DNA of 64,000 nt from an uncultured Sphingomonadaceae bacterium (GTDB lineage Bacteria; Pseudomonadota; Alphaproteobacteria; Sphingomonadales; Sphingomonadaceae), in the NCBI GenBank assembly GCA_947497315.1, contig CANMFX010000002.1, positions 806,001 to 870,000 of the forward strand, read 5' to 3'. The notes below the pieces were generated by a model, which ran no database searches, was not told the origin of the DNA, and worked only from the letters and a program-made list of their open reading frames with translations. Below are positions 1 to 8,025 of this stretch, piece by piece (the first letter of the stretch is position 1; each line of letters begins with the position of its first letter). A program made the translations under genes and the position numbers.

Positions 1-116
1 ACTACCAGAATGCACGTCCGGACTATGTCTCTGCATTACTCGACAATGCGATTGACTGGGACTTTGTAGCCCAGAACTTAGACGGTGAGGGCGTAAGCCG
101 CGCTGATCAGGGCTAA
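1..116 (+). CDS. C-terminal fragment of an unrecognised protein
   Basis: The window opens inside a plus-strand reading frame that ends at a TAA at 114-116. The visible tail is about 37 residues and includes ALLDNAIDWDFVAQNLDGEG before ending in SRADQG. It is acidic and soluble-looking, with no membrane segment. I do not recognise the family from so short a piece. The frame is supported by being open to the window edge and by the strong terminator that follows it 23 bases later. Confidence 0.5.
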   Translation, partial: YQNARPDYVSALLDNAIDWDFVAQNLDGEGVSRADQG

Positions 117-139
117 ACGTACCCTTGTATGAATTTCGG

Positions 140-173
140 AACCGTGCCTCGTTGAACCGGGGCGCGGTTTTTT
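140..173 (+). terminator. Rho-independent terminator
   Basis: A 12-bp stem, AACCGTGCCTCG (140-151) with CGGGGCGCGGTT (158-169) and three G-U pairs, has a 6-nt loop. Six Ts (168-173) overlap the end of the stem. It closes the upstream plus-strand gene and reaches the stop codon of the convergent yciB. Confidence 0.85.
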
Positions 174-807
174 ATTGGGCTTCTTCCGCCTCTTCTTCAT
201 CCTGACCAAGATCAAGACCGTGCCGCATCAGCATCGGGACGTTGGCGATGGCGAAGATGAAAGATAATATCGTGATGCCCCACACTTTCAGCGTCAGCCA
301 CATGTCGAAACTGAGGGAAAGGCGCATCGCTTCGTTCAGTACCGCCATCGCGACAAAAAATATTGCCCAGTTTCGCGACAGTTTGAGCCAGCCCTCATCG
401 GACAACCCTTCATAAGCAGCCTGCAGCAGATATTTGAGCATGGCCTTGCCGCGCAGCAATCCGACACCCAGTATCACCGCAAAGCCCAGATAGATAATCG
501 TCGGCTTGATCTGGATGAAACGCGGATCGTTGAAATAGATGGTAAGAGCACCAAAGCCGATCACCAAAACCGCTGACAGCCAGAGCATGGGGGATATCTT
601 GCCCAGTTTCCATTTGGAAACGATCACAGCAATCACGATAGCAATCATGAAAGCCGCGGTGCCGTATATTGCTGACAGGACCGGGTTGTCGCCAGGAACA
701 GCGAATTTATAGGTTAGGAAAAAGACTAATAAAGGCCCGAAATCGAGCGCAAAGCCCAGACCCTTGTTTTCCTGTTTCGGTTCTATGTTGACGACGTCAT
801 CACTCAT
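172..807 (-). CDS. yciB: Inner membrane septation protein A (YciB/IspZ family)
   Basis: A 211-residue polytopic membrane protein with about five or six hydrophobic segments, starting near residue 18 after a charged cytoplasmic N-terminus, and a Glu-rich C-terminus (DEEEAEEAQ). The phrase LDFGPLLVFFLTYKF near the N-terminus and the NWAIFF.VAVLNE-type segment around residues 145-160 are characteristic of YciB/IspZ. The family is linked to cell-envelope integrity and septation; its biochemical role is not established. The ATG overlaps the ftsY stop by 4 nt, so it is probably translationally coupled as the last gene of the dapF-mtaB-ftsY-yciB run. Confidence 0.88.
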   Translation of the reverse strand: MSDDVVNIEPKQENKGLGFALDFGPLLVFFLTYKFAVPGDNPVLSAIYGTAAFMIAIVIAVIVSKWKLGKISPMLWLSAVLVIGFGALTIYFNDPRFIQIKPTIIYLGFAVILGVGLLRGKAMLKYLLQAAYEGLSDEGWLKLSRNWAIFFVAMAVLNEAMRLSLSFDMWLTLKVWGITILSFIFAIANVPMLMRHGLDLGQDEEEAEEAQ

Positions 808-1733
808 TCTTCAATTCCTGCTATGGCCGCTGCCAGATCATTGGCGTCAAACGGTCGTAAATCTTCCATGGTCTCTCCGACACCAATGGCATGGATCGGC
901 ATTTCAAATTGTTTGGCGGCTGCAACAAGAACACCGCCGCGCGCTGTACCATCAAGTTTTGTCATGATGAGGCCGGTAACCTTTGCCACTTCCTTGAACA
1001 CTTCAATCTGTGACAGGGCATTTTGTCCCGTCGTCGCATCCAGAACAAGAACAACATCATGCGGGGCTTCCGGATTGAGTCGCCCCAGAACACGCCGGAT
1101 CTTGTCCAGTTCATCCATCAATTCACTGCGGTTTTGCAAGCGGCCGGCTGTATCAACGATTAATACGTCAATGCCGGTCGCTGTGGCCTGTTTAACGCCT
1201 TCATAGACGATGCTGGCGCTGTCGCCGCCCTCCTTGCCGCTGATGATAGGAACACCGAGCCGCTCGGCCCAGACTTTAAGCTGACCAATCGCTGCCGCCC
1301 GGAATGTATCACCGGCAGCCAGCATGACGCCATAATCCTGCTCCAGGAACAAATGGGCGAGCTTGGCGATGGTCGTGGTTTTTCCCGAGCCATTGACGCC
1401 TATCACCAATATGACTTGCGGGCGGGGGAAGGCATCGATTTCCAGAGGCACCGCCACCGGCTCCAGTATACCGGCAATTTCCGATTGGATTATTTCGCGC
1501 ACCGCATGTTCGCTAAGGCCTTTTTCAAACCGCTCGTTTGAGAGCTTTTCACGAATGGCTGCGGCCGTCGCGGGACCAAGGTCTGAAATGATCAACGCAT
1601 CTTCAATATCGTCAAGAGTGGCGTCGTCGAGTTTTGCCTTGGTCACCAAGCCGGTCAGGTTTTCTGTCAGGCGGCCCGATGTTTTGCTGAAGCCGCCAAA
1701 CAGACGGTCTTTCCACCCCGGTTTTTCACTCAT
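804..1733 (-). CDS. ftsY: Signal recognition particle receptor FtsY
   Basis: SRP receptor GTPase of 309 residues that docks ribosome-SRP complexes at the Sec translocon. The NG domain is complete: an alpha-helical N part (about 15-100), P-loop GVNGSGKTT (112-120), DTAGR (194-198) and TKLDGTARGG (258-267). The long acidic A domain of enterobacterial FtsY is absent; only a short amphipathic N-terminus (KPGWKDRLFGGFSKT) remains, as is common in Alphaproteobacteria. It overlaps yciB by 4 nt and mtaB by 4 nt. The partner Ffh is encoded divergently about 4 kb away. Confidence 0.97.
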   Translation of the reverse strand: MSEKPGWKDRLFGGFSKTSGRLTENLTGLVTKAKLDDATLDDIEDALIISDLGPATAAAIREKLSNERFEKGLSEHAVREIIQSEIAGILEPVAVPLEIDAFPRPQVILVIGVNGSGKTTTIAKLAHLFLEQDYGVMLAAGDTFRAAAIGQLKVWAERLGVPIISGKEGGDSASIVYEGVKQATATGIDVLIVDTAGRLQNRSELMDELDKIRRVLGRLNPEAPHDVVLVLDATTGQNALSQIEVFKEVAKVTGLIMTKLDGTARGGVLVAAAKQFEMPIHAIGVGETMEDLRPFDANDLAAAIAGIEE

Positions 1734-2995
1734 ACTATTTTTCTTCCGATCAGTTTCCGGTCATCGGACGCAATGACTTCAACAGGGATGATTTGGCCTT
1801 CTGGCATGGTTTCTTCAAAACTGATATGGGCAAAGTTTTCCGCATATCCAGCCTTGCCATTCAGTTCGCACAGCACATTTTGCCGTGTCCCGACCAGATT
1901 GTCACGCCAGGTCTGTGCTTTCGCACTCACCTTCTGACGCAAAAGTTTGGCGCGGTCCTTAATGGTGACACCATCGATCTGGGGCATATTGGCTGCAGGC
2001 GTGCCCTGTCGCGGGGAATATGGGAATATATGGCCATGAATGATGTCGCATTGGTCGATAATATCGAGGCTATTCGCAAACATGGTATCGGTTTCGGTCG
2101 GAAATCCGGCAATGATGTCGGCACCTATGGCTATTGCGGGGCGCTTCTCCTTCAACCGCGCGACAAGTTCTATGGCTTGCTCGCGGCTGTGGCGGCGTTT
2201 CATCCGTTTGAGGATCATATTGTCGCCTGACTGCAGCGAAAGATGCACATGCGGCATCATCCGGCTTTCACCCGTCAATATGTCAAACAGGCGCTCGTCA
2301 ATTTCCACGCCGTCAACGGAGGACAAGCGCAGCCGTTTAAGTTCGGGAACATGACTCAGAACGCGCTCGACCAGCAGACCAAGGCTAGCGTTACCCGGTA
2401 AATCCGGTCCGTAGCTGGTGACATCGACACCGGTCAGCACGACCTCGTTAAAGCCCTGGTCAACCAGCGACTTCACTTGCTCGACAACCTGTCCTGCCGG
2501 CACGGACCGGCTGTTGCCCCGGCCATAGGGAATGATGCAGAAGGTGCAGCGGTGATCGCAGCCATTTTGCACTTCTACAAAGGCGCGGGACCGCTCGGCA
2601 AAGGCGCTGACCATATGCGGTGCGGTTTCCCTGACCTGCATGATATCTGACACCCGGATATCCGGCTTGTTGATATCCAGTCCGAATTTGAAGTTATCGG
2701 CCTCATATTTATCGAAATTGCCGACCACACCAGATGTCTCAGGCATATCTGCGAACATCTCCGGATCAACCTGTGCGGCGCATCCGGTTACGACCACAGT
2801 CTTGTCCGGATTATCTTTCTTGGCGCGACGTACTGCCTGACGTGTCTGGCGCACAGCTTCATTGGTGACGGCGCAGCTATTGACGATAACCAGTTGATCG
2901 GCATTGACCTTGGAGGCGTTGATTGTCTGCCGGATCGCTTCGCTCTCTGCGATATTCAGGCGGCACCCCATGCTGATAATATCGGGACCACTCAC
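1730..2995 (-). CDS. mtaB: tRNA t6A37 methylthiotransferase MtaB
   Basis: Radical-SAM methylthiotransferase of 421 residues that converts t6A to ms2t6A at position 37 of ANN-decoding tRNAs. The N-terminal UPF0004 domain carries three cluster cysteines (C11, C41, C72). The radical-SAM CX3CX2C motif is at C146, C150 and C153 (CDHRCTFCIIPYGRG). A C-terminal TRAM-like region follows. MtaB is preferred over MiaB or RimO from the short MGCRLN N-terminus and the CIIPYGRG signature. It is translationally coupled to both neighbours by 4-nt overlaps. Confidence 0.93.
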   Translation of the reverse strand: MSGPDIISMGCRLNIAESEAIRQTINASKVNADQLVIVNSCAVTNEAVRQTRQAVRRAKKDNPDKTVVVTGCAAQVDPEMFADMPETSGVVGNFDKYEADNFKFGLDINKPDIRVSDIMQVRETAPHMVSAFAERSRAFVEVQNGCDHRCTFCIIPYGRGNSRSVPAGQVVEQVKSLVDQGFNEVVLTGVDVTSYGPDLPGNASLGLLVERVLSHVPELKRLRLSSVDGVEIDERLFDILTGESRMMPHVHLSLQSGDNMILKRMKRRHSREQAIELVARLKEKRPAIAIGADIIAGFPTETDTMFANSLDIIDQCDIIHGHIFPYSPRQGTPAANMPQIDGVTIKDRAKLLRQKVSAKAQTWRDNLVGTRQNVLCELNGKAGYAENFAHISFEETMPEGQIIPVEVIASDDRKLIGRKIV

Positions 2996-3810
2996 GCAAA
3001 ATCATCCCAGTTGGCTTCACCGGAAAAAACATAGGTGGTCGGGCCTTGCATCATGATGGATCCACCTTCGTCCCACGTAAGGATAAGCTTGCCGCCGGGC
3101 AGATGCACATTGACCGGGCTTTGTACAAATCCGCGTCTGATTGCGGCCACTGCGGTTGCACACGCTCCGGTGCCGCAAGCACGGGTCAAACCTGCGCCGC
3201 GTTCCCAGACACGCAGATACAGATCGCCATCTTTTACATGTGCTACGTTTACATTCACGCGTTCGGGAAATAGTGGGTCAACCTCGATCATCGGGCCGAG
3301 GCGATCCAGTTCAACGGCATCGCTGTCTTCAACGAAGAAGATGACATGGGGGTTGCCCACGTTGACCGCTGCAGGGTCCTGTAAATCCTCCCAACCAACC
3401 GGCATGTGCAGCGTATCCATGGCATAGGCGAGGGGGATGGCGTTCCAGTCGAAACGGGGCACACCCATATCAACAATGGCGCCTTCATCCGTAACGTGGC
3501 CAGAGATCATTCCGCCATCGGTTTCAATGGACGTACCATCACCAAGCAACTTGACGACACAGCGGGTAGCATTGCCGCATGCTTCGACCTCACCGCCATC
3601 GGCATTGTAAATCTGCATGCGAACATCGGCTTTACCGGAAGGTTTCAGTACAATCAGCTGATCACAACCAATGCCGCTATGGCGATTGGCGATAGCGGCT
3701 GCTTTGGCCGGAGGCATGGCGAAATCATCCGGCAAATCAGATGCGCGCGCATCGATAATGACAAAGTCATTGCCCAGTCCATGCATCTTGTGAAATTGCC
3801 CGATAGTCAT
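2992..3810 (-). CDS. dapF: Diaminopimelate epimerase
   Basis: PLP-independent epimerase of 272 residues converting LL- to meso-diaminopimelate for lysine and peptidoglycan. Both catalytic cysteines are in standard motifs: C78 in EACGNATRC and C212 in TRACGTGACA. The N-terminal KMHGLGNDFVIID signature is intact. It is the first gene of a tightly packed set ending in yciB; its stop overlaps the mtaB ATG by 4 nt. Confidence 0.97.
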   Translation of the reverse strand: MTIGQFHKMHGLGNDFVIIDARASDLPDDFAMPPAKAAAIANRHSGIGCDQLIVLKPSGKADVRMQIYNADGGEVEACGNATRCVVKLLGDGTSIETDGGMISGHVTDEGAIVDMGVPRFDWNAIPLAYAMDTLHMPVGWEDLQDPAAVNVGNPHVIFFVEDSDAVELDRLGPMIEVDPLFPERVNVNVAHVKDGDLYLRVWERGAGLTRACGTGACATAVAAIRRGFVQSPVNVHLPGGKLILTWDEGGSIMMQGPTTYVFSGEANWDDFA

Positions 3811-3883
3811 GATGGGCGATTTAGGGATGACAGCGCGGCAAGTCCAGCAATAGAATTAGGCGACTATTGCTCTTATTGCATGT

Positions 3884-5536
3884 TTAACCCGCTTTGAGCT
3901 TTGGTTGATCGGCTGGTACTTCGGCAGCTTCATCAACCTCGGCTTTGTCCAGCGGCTGCGCTGGCAACAGATTGCGTTGCCCAAGCACTTTGCGGGCCTG
4001 TTCCATTGAAAGCGGTCGACCATAATGCCAACCTTGACCCTTAGCACAGCCGAGATTGCGTAACTCATTTTCTATAGCTTTGTCCTCAATACCTTCTGCG
4101 GTAATTGGCATACCAAGACTATCACCAAGGCCAGTAATCGCTTTTACAATGGCTGCACTTTCCGGGTTTTCCAAAATCGACGTTACGAAACTGCGGTCGA
4201 TCTTGATCCGATCAAAGGGCAGGGCGCGCAAGTGAGCCAGCGAACTATATCCTGTGCCAAAGTCATCCAGAGCAATCTGGATTCCCTGGTTTTTGAGACT
4301 GCCGACAATAGACTGGGCGAGGCTGAGATTTTCAAACAAAGAGCTCTCAGTAATTTCAATTTCAAGCCGGTTTGGAGGAAAACCCGTTTCGACGAGCAGC
4401 TTGACTATTTTTTGCGCCAGCCATGGATCAAGCAGTTGAACCGGTGAAATATTGACTGAAACCGTCAGGCTGGGGTCCCAGTGTTTCGCACTTTCAAATG
4501 TCTGCCGCATGATGCTGAGTGAAAGATCACCAACCATGCCGGTTTCTTCGGCAATCGGAATAAAGACTTCCGGCGAAACAAGTCCTTGCGTAGGAGATTC
4601 CCAGCGTGCCAGCATTTCAAAGCCGGTCAATTTGCCAGTCGCAAGGTCGATCTGTTGTTCGAAATAGGGAACAAATTCGCCTGCTGGAATACCGCTGCGC
4701 ATGCCGGATTCAAGTGTATTGCGGGTCTGCAACTCCTGTTCCATCGAAACATCGAACCAGCAAAAGCGGTTTCTACCCTGTTTCTTGGCGCTATACATCG
4801 CGATGTCAGCGCGGCGCATCAGAACATCGACGCCTTCAGATTCAAAGTCGAAACGCGCCATGCCAATCGAGGTGGTGACCACCAGATGGTTGCCGTTCTC
4901 GACAATCGGCATGGCAATACTGTCAATCAGATCATCGGCAATACGATCCACCATTTCAGGCTGATCTGGGTCAAAAATGAAAGCACAGGCAAACTCGTCG
5001 CCACCAAGCCGGGCCAAGAGGTTATTGGGTGGAATAACTTTTGAAATTCGCGCGGCTACTTCTTTCAGCACGATATCGCCGGCACTGTGGCCATGGACGT
5101 CGTTGACAGTTTTGAAATTGTCGAGATCTAGCATCAAAAAGGCGGTGCTTTTGTTTTTACGCTGCGCCGTAGCAATCATTTCCGAAGTCTTTTCGGTCAG
5201 AGTCCGGCGGTTCAAAAACCCGGTAAGCGGATCGGTTACCGCCAGAGAATGCGCACGTTCTTCTGCAGCAGCCCGTTCTGTTACTTCTGCCGCGAGGTCG
5301 CGGTAACGACGCCAGCCAAATAATATGAGGGCGATGTTGAGGAGAAAAGCTGAAACCAGCATTTTGTCGCTGCCGCCGCCATAACCAGACAGAGACGCGA
5401 TCGCCTCAGTGATAACCGTGCTGCCTGTCCCAACAAACATCAAGATGGCAAATATAACGATCAGGCTGGTCACCACATCTCTGCGTGCCGACACTGCATA
5501 TTTATTGCTGGCCTTGATATTATTTGAATCGGCCAT
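3884..5536 (-). CDS. Membrane GGDEF-EAL cyclic-di-GMP protein
   Basis: Protein of about 550 residues with two N-terminal transmembrane segments (about 25-42 and 60-75), a short coiled linker, a GGDEF domain (GGDEF at about 178-182) and an EAL domain (about 285-495). The GGDEF signature is canonical, but the RxxD inhibitory site upstream is replaced by PPNN. The EAL signature reads EML, while the other catalytic positions are kept (VNISP, EITES, DDFGTG, IKIDRSF, TAEGIE). It therefore could both make and degrade c-di-GMP; the net activity is not predictable. ATG at 5536 is chosen because GGAG lies 6 nt upstream; an in-frame GTG at 5548 is the alternative. The tail is Ala/Glu/Pro-rich. Confidence 0.9.
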   Translation of the reverse strand: MADSNNIKASNKYAVSARRDVVTSLIVIFAILMFVGTGSTVITEAIASLSGYGGGSDKMLVSAFLLNIALILFGWRRYRDLAAEVTERAAAEERAHSLAVTDPLTGFLNRRTLTEKTSEMIATAQRKNKSTAFLMLDLDNFKTVNDVHGHSAGDIVLKEVAARISKVIPPNNLLARLGGDEFACAFIFDPDQPEMVDRIADDLIDSIAMPIVENGNHLVVTTSIGMARFDFESEGVDVLMRRADIAMYSAKKQGRNRFCWFDVSMEQELQTRNTLESGMRSGIPAGEFVPYFEQQIDLATGKLTGFEMLARWESPTQGLVSPEVFIPIAEETGMVGDLSLSIMRQTFESAKHWDPSLTVSVNISPVQLLDPWLAQKIVKLLVETGFPPNRLEIEITESSLFENLSLAQSIVGSLKNQGIQIALDDFGTGYSSLAHLRALPFDRIKIDRSFVTSILENPESAAIVKAITGLGDSLGMPITAEGIEDKAIENELRNLGCAKGQGWHYGRPLSMEQARKVLGQRNLLPAQPLDKAEVDEAAEVPADQPKLKAG

Positions 5537-5548
5537 GTTTTGCTCCAC

Positions 5549-5828
5549 GACGGCTATCCCCTAATTTCTCAAACTGCCTATTGCCTTAATAATTCTCAAT
5601 TTCTGGTTAATTTTCGCTAAATTAAGGGATTTCTAGGGTTGCGAGTCTCTCAAGGATCGACTAGGGGCATCTCAAATAATGACAGATTATCTGTTGTGGT
5701 TTCAGTTTCGAGTTCAAAAAACTCACACGTCGGTCAGCGAGGTTTCGCCCACCGGCGTTTTTTGCGTTGCCCGGTTTTGGGTTGGTTTTTAGGCTGTTTT
5801 CAGCCGGTTTGAGAGAAAGGAAGACGCC
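5549..5828. other. 280-bp divergent intergenic region, ffh leader
   Basis: Region between the divergent GGDEF-EAL gene and ffh. It contains an AT-rich stretch (5580-5640), a palindrome ACAGAT-T-ATCTGT (5682-5694), a terminator-like hairpin (5728-5763) and a small hairpin GGCTG-TTTT-CAGCC (5792-5805), then the ffh Shine-Dalgarno GAAAGGAAG. No ORF is convincing. The order of structures suggests a structured 5' leader for ffh or a small RNA; see the separate entry. Confidence 0.5.
5728..5763 (+). terminator. Terminator-like hairpin in the ffh leader
   Basis: A 7-bp stem CGTCGGT/ACCGGCG with one G-T pair, a 2x2 mismatch, then GCGA/TCGC closed by a GGTT loop, followed by six Ts (5758-5763). It lies 65 nt before the ffh ATG. 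No plus-strand gene precedes it in this gap, so it would either attenuate ffh or end a small RNA. Confidence 0.45.
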
Positions 5829-7292
5829 ATGTTTGACAAGTTAAGCGACCGGCTCGGCGGCGTCTTTGACAAACTGCGTGGCCGCGGTGCGCTGAAAGAG
5901 GAAGATGTCCGCGCAGCGATGCGCGAAGTGCGGATCGCGTTGCTGGAAGCCGACGTGGCGCTGCCCGTCGTAAAGGATTTCGTTGAAAAGGTTACTGAGC
6001 AGGCTGTTGGTCAGTCGGTACTCAAATCCATCACGCCTGGCCAACAGGTCGTCAAAATCGTCAATGACGGTCTGGCGGATATGCTGGGCGCGGAGGTCAG
6101 TGGCCTTGAGCTAGCGGTTGCCCCGCCAGCCATCATCATGATGGTCGGTCTGCAGGGTTCCGGTAAGACAACAACGACGGCCAAGATCGCCAAGCGGTTG
6201 AAAGACAAAGAGAATAAGAAGGTCATGATGGCCTCACTCGACGTCAATCGCCCGGCGGCACAAGAACAACTAGCGGTATTGGGCGAGCAGATTAATGCTG
6301 CCACGCTGCCAATTGTCGAAGGCCAACAGCCGGTCGAGATAGCCAAACGCGCGCTACAGGCCGCAAAATTGCAGGGTTTCGACGTGCTGATGCTCGATAC
6401 TGCAGGTCGCCTGCATGTCGATCAGCAACTGATGGACGAGATGAAGGCAGTTGCCGATGTTTCCAAACCCCAGGAAACCTTGCTGGTAGTTGATGCATTG
6501 ACCGGCCAGGATGCCGTCAATGTCGCGTCCAACTTCTCCGAGCAGGTCGACCTGAGCGGTGTAATCCTGACACGGATGGACGGCGATGCCCGTGGTGGTG
6601 CAGCGCTTTCTATGCGGGCGGTTACCGGCAAGCCGATTAAATTTGTCGGTGTTGGCGAGAAGATCGATGCGCTGGAGGAATTCCATCCAGAACGCGTTGC
6701 TGGCCGCATTTTGGGCATGGGCGATGTTGTCAGTCTGGTGGAAAAGGCCGCTGCGACCGTTGACAAGGAAGAATCCGAAGCGTTGGCCGAGAAAATGGCC
6801 AAGGGTCAGTTCGACCTGAATGATTTGCGTTCACAGCTGCGTCAGATGACCAAAATGGGCGGTCTCGGGGCGCTGGCCTCGATGATGCCGGGCATGAAAA
6901 AGGCCAAGGCAGCTATGGCGGGCGGCGCAATGGACGACAAGGTTCTGGTGCGCATGGATGCGATTATCGGTTCGATGACCAAGGAAGAACGGGTGCGCCC
7001 TGGCTTGCTCAACGCCAAACGCAAGGTCCGTGTTGCCAAGGGTTCCGGCACCACCGTGCAGGACGTGAACAAGCTCCTGAAAATGCATCAGGAAATGTCC
7101 AAGGCGATGAAGAAGATCAAGAAAATGGGCGGCATGAAGGGTCTGATGTCGATGTTTGGCGGTGGCGGCGGCGCTGCTGGTGCAGGCATGGGCGGTCAAA
7201 ATGGCGGCATGTCCGGTATGCCGGGCTTGCCCGATATGTCCCCCGGTGGACTACCCCCTGATCTCGCGAATTTATTGAATAAGAAGAAATAG
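5829..7292 (+). CDS. ffh: Signal recognition particle protein Ffh (SRP54)
   Basis: SRP54-type GTPase of 487 residues that binds 4.5S RNA and signal sequences. N domain 1-95; G domain with GLQGSGKTTT (107-116), DTAGRLHVD and TRMDGDARGG; Met-rich M domain from about 325 to the end (QMTKMGGLGALASMMPGMKK). The C-terminus is extended by a Gly/Met-rich segment (GGGGGAAGAGMGGQNGGMSG) common in this order. It precedes rpsP by 43 nt, the classic ffh-rpsP-rimM-trmD-rplS arrangement. Confidence 0.98.
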   Translation: MFDKLSDRLGGVFDKLRGRGALKEEDVRAAMREVRIALLEADVALPVVKDFVEKVTEQAVGQSVLKSITPGQQVVKIVNDGLADMLGAEVSGLELAVAPPAIIMMVGLQGSGKTTTTAKIAKRLKDKENKKVMMASLDVNRPAAQEQLAVLGEQINAATLPIVEGQQPVEIAKRALQAAKLQGFDVLMLDTAGRLHVDQQLMDEMKAVADVSKPQETLLVVDALTGQDAVNVASNFSEQVDLSGVILTRMDGDARGGAALSMRAVTGKPIKFVGVGEKIDALEEFHPERVAGRILGMGDVVSLVEKAAATVDKEESEALAEKMAKGQFDLNDLRSQLRQMTKMGGLGALASMMPGMKKAKAAMAGGAMDDKVLVRMDAIIGSMTKEERVRPGLLNAKRKVRVAKGSGTTVQDVNKLLKMHQEMSKAMKKIKKMGGMKGLMSMFGGGGGAAGAGMGGQNGGMSGMPGLPDMSPGGLPPDLANLLNKKK

Positions 7293-7335
7293 TTTTAGAA
7301 ATACCGTTTATTAGATTGTTTTAGAAAGGTTTATT

Positions 7336-7896
7336 ATGTCAGTAGCAATGAGAATGGCCCGTGGTGGTTCCAAGAAACGTCCTTATTACAAGATCGTGAT
7401 CGCCGATGTGCGTGCACCGCGTGATGGTAAATTCATCGAGCGTATCGGTAGCTACAACCCGCTGCTCGCCAAAGATGACGAAAAGCGCGTTGTTCTGGAC
7501 GTTGATCGTGCGAAACACTGGTTGAGCGTTGGCGCCAAGCCGTCAGACCGTGTTGCCCGTTTCCTCGACGCAGCCGGTTTGATGAAGCGCGAAGCGCGGA
7601 ACAACCCGAACAAAGCCAAGCCGGGCGAGAAAGCGACTGAGCGTCTCGAAGAAAAAGCTGAAAAAGCAGCTGCTGCAGAAGAAGCTGCAAAAGAAGCCGC
7701 GGCTGCTCCTGCAGAAGAAGCGCCAGCTGAGGAAGCTGCCGCTGAAACACCGGCTGAAGAAACACCAGCCGCTGAAGAAGCAGCTGCTGAAGCACCTGCC
7801 GAGGAAGCAAAAGCCGAAGAAGCACCTGCTGAAGAGGCTCCTGCTGCAGAAGAAGCCAAATCTGAAGATGCAGATGAAGAAAAGGCTGAAGGCTAG
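7336..7896 (+). CDS. rpsP: 30S ribosomal protein S16 with long Ala/Glu-rich tail
   Basis: The first ~85 residues are canonical bS16 ([32 protein letters not shown]). They are followed by about 90 residues of low-complexity Ala/Glu/Pro/Thr sequence (repeats of the type [12 protein letters not shown]), giving 186 residues against a usual 80-100. AGAAAGG sits 7 nt before the ATG. The tail is acidic and probably disordered and solvent-exposed. Such extensions are known in sphingomonads; their function is not established. It is followed by a palindromic repeat before rimM. Confidence 0.95.
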   Translation: MSVAMRMARGGSKKRPYYKIVIADVRAPRDGKFIERIGSYNPLLAKDDEKRVVLDVDRAKHWLSVGAKPSDRVARFLDAAGLMKREARNNPNKAKPGEKATERLEEKAEKAAAAEEAAKEAAAAPAEEAPAEEAAAETPAEETPAAEEAAAEAPAEEAKAEEAPAEEAPAAEEAKSEDADEEKAEG

Positions 7897-7901
7897 CCTG
7901 A

Positions 7902-8025
7902 TGAAACCCCTCCCTTTCAAGGGAGGGGCAGGGGTGGGTGCGATACGCCAGTATCGCGTGCGCAGCACGTTTGGCACCCACCACTCCTCCACCCCAAACC
8001 TCTACTCTGAAGAGGAGGGGCTTCA
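7902..8025 (+). repeat. MITE-like palindromic intergenic repeat between rpsP and rimM
   Basis: An approximately 124-bp element with terminal inverted repeats TGAAACCCCTCC (7902-7913) and GGAGGGGCTTCA (8014-8025), 11 of 12 matching. Inside are a 9-bp hairpin CCCCTCCCT-TTCA-AGGGAGGGG (7907-7928), a GCGATAC/GTATCGC inner hairpin (about 7939-7957) and GTGGGTGC/GGCACCCAC arms (about 7933-7981). The architecture is that of REP/MITE-type elements. The right terminus carries GAGGAGGGG, which acts as the ribosome binding site of rimM, and its last base is the A of the rimM ATG. Confidence 0.75.

Noticed and set aside
7938-8024. Longer RimM with 29 extra N-terminal residues
   Set aside because: The extra part lies in the repeat element and is not family sequence; a better Shine-Dalgarno precedes ATG 8025.
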